64,000 nt of DNA from Porphyromonas macacae DSM 20710 = JCM 13914 (GTDB lineage Bacteria > Bacteroidota > Bacteroidia > Bacteroidales > Porphyromonadaceae), in assembly GCF_000379945.1 (NCBI RefSeq), contig NZ_KB904125.1, forward strand, positions 62,001-126,000, read 5' to 3'. Numbering within the stretch: the first letter of the stretch is position 1; every line of letters begins with the position of its first letter. Both the position numbers and the translations under genes were made by a program. This document shows positions 63,195 to 64,000 of this stretch, in pieces. The notes beneath the pieces are model-generated. The model did not search any database. It saw nothing but the letters and a program-made list of their open reading frames with translations, and was not told the origin of the DNA.

Positions 63195-64000
63195 CTATTT
63201 TTCTTCCGGAGCCTTACCGGTACGGATAATATAAGGAGGTTGGGTGGACGGTTTCAATCCTAAATTCTCCCGTTCAATGGCTCGTTCTATGTTCATCTTC
63301 TGGCTGGAAGCCGTTACATCGGATGATTTGAACAGCGCTCTGTATTGAATGTCTCTCAGTTCGTTTTCCAGCCGGTCGATTTCTTTGACCTGATTGATCA
63401 GGTAGTAGCCCCGGTAAATGTTAATGCAGAAAAGAACAGCAATCCAGATTAAAATGCCGATATTATTCCGGAACCATGATTTATGAATGAACCCCTCGCC
63501 AAGTAAAGCCCAAATGGAAGTCGTGTTGCGTTTATGGTTGTTTTCTTTCTGCTCGCCGGCCGATACTCCATGGTCTTCTTCAAAGACCGTATCATTTATT
63601 TCGTCTTCATTTTTGAGGTCTTGTCCGTCCTCTTCAATGGCGTTGTAGCTTTCATCATACTCTTCGGCATCCGTTTCTTCCGGGTCTGCAATTTCTGTAT
63701 ATCCAACTGTCGTTGCTTCGGGGTAGTCCGGTTCTAAATCGTCCTCCTCTTCATCGTAGCGAGTTGCTTCTTCTTTGTCGAGTGTTTGATATTCCTTATC
63801 GGTCGAATTTTCCTGAGTGTAGACGTCAACTTCCGTATGTTCATACTCATCGCCCAAAGCATCGGACAGTTCTTCCAGATACAAATTATCCTCACTGTCT
63901 TCCGGGGCAAACCGGTTTATCGTATCCGGCAGTTCATCGGGAATGTCGAATTCTCGCTTACCGCGCAATTCGTTACGATCTTCCGGAGGTGAAGAATATC
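63195..64000 (-). CDS. FtsL-like protein with a long acidic N-terminal region, 5' end outside the window
   Basis: The frame stays open to the window edge (at least 268 codons); the apparent TTG start at 63968 is not convincing. Residues up to about 165 of the visible part are strongly acidic and low in complexity (Glu, Asp, Tyr, Thr rich). A single membrane helix (NNIGILIWIAVLFCINIYRGY) is followed by a short heptad coiled coil (VKEIDRLENELRDIQYRALF) and a tail, as in FtsL. Place between rsmH (expected upstream) and ftsI supports the call. FtsL proteins are usually about 100 aa; the acidic cytoplasmic extension is unusual. Confidence 0.78.
   Translation of the reverse strand, partial: YSSPPEDRNELRGKREFDIPDELPDTINRFAPEDSEDNLYLEELSDALGDEYEHTEVDVYTQENSTDKEYQTLDKEEATRYDEEEDDLEPDYPEATTVGYTEIADPEETDAEEYDESYNAIEEDGQDLKNEDEINDTVFEEDHGVSAGEQKENNHKRNTTSIWALLGEGFIHKSWFRNNIGILIWIAVLFCINIYRGYYLINQVKEIDRLENELRDIQYRALFKSSDVTASSQKMNIERAIERENLGLKPSTQPPYIIRTGKAPEEK

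Noticed and set aside
1-64000. CRISPR arrays, tRNA or rRNA genes, riboswitches
   Set aside because: No regularly spaced direct repeats, no cloverleaf-like or rRNA-like sequence and no conserved riboswitch core were noticed in the spacers on either strand.

Overview
The window is chromosomal DNA from a member of the Bacteroidales, most likely Porphyromonas or a close relative. The grounds are SusC/SusD-type outer-membrane genes, an Mfa1/FimA-type fimbrillin, PPi-dependent phosphofructokinase, a DAHP synthase-chorismate mutase fusion, an MraY with the long Bacteroidetes-type insertion, many lipoproteins and several good matches to the Bacteroidetes promoter box TAnnTTTG. No rRNA, tRNA, CRISPR array or complete insertion sequence was seen. 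The genus is inferred from gene content only.

Layout. 1-18,100 is mainly housekeeping: a 5'-truncated fimbrillin, a rubredoxin, ribD, prmC-recX, comF, a periplasmic cyclophilin, a MATE exporter, an orphan ECF sigma factor, a polysaccharide-deacetylase-like gene overlapping aro(DAHP synthase-CM) and folK, then on the minus strand pfp, gmk, recA, bcp, a secreted EEP-family hydrolase and an M3 peptidase. 18,400-31,900 is one long plus-strand operon: a FecA-like TonB receptor, SusC, SusD, a Peptidase_Mx1-like lipoprotein with a degenerate zinc motif, a DUF4302 lipoprotein, an unknown lipoprotein, a DUF4856 (imelysin-like) lipoprotein and two beta-rich surface or secreted proteins. The first seven match in order the kind of Sus-like locus described as an iron capture system in Capnocytophaga. 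A BspA-like leucine-rich-repeat lipoprotein follows on the other strand.

33,856-42,031 is the most interesting region. A two-gene minus-strand operon encodes a PLD-SNF2 helicase (1105 aa) and an Eco57I/PglX-like adenine methyltransferase (1189 aa). Next to it lie a plus-strand serine recombinase and a promoterless, oppositely oriented alternative C-terminus of the methyltransferase. A perfect 17-bp inverted repeat at 34511-34527 and 35507-35523 bounds a 1,013-bp segment. Both copies encode the same six residues in the same frame, so inversion would swap the last ~150 residues of the methyltransferase without breaking the frame. I read this as a phase-variable, specificity-switching restriction or phage-defence system driven by its own invertase.

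42,500-47,900 holds an OmpH-like protein, pepD, two kinds of repeated palindrome, a DUF3795 protein, an unknown secreted protein and the NO-stress repair protein Ric. From 64,000 down to 47,921 the minus strand is one nearly gapless run: the division and cell-wall genes ftsL, ftsI, murE, mraY, murD, ftsW and murG, then (instead of murC-ftsQAZ) an M28 glutaminyl-cyclase-like lipoprotein, sufE, a GH92 alpha-mannosidase, hemG and an M64 peptidase gene interrupted by one in-frame TAG codon.
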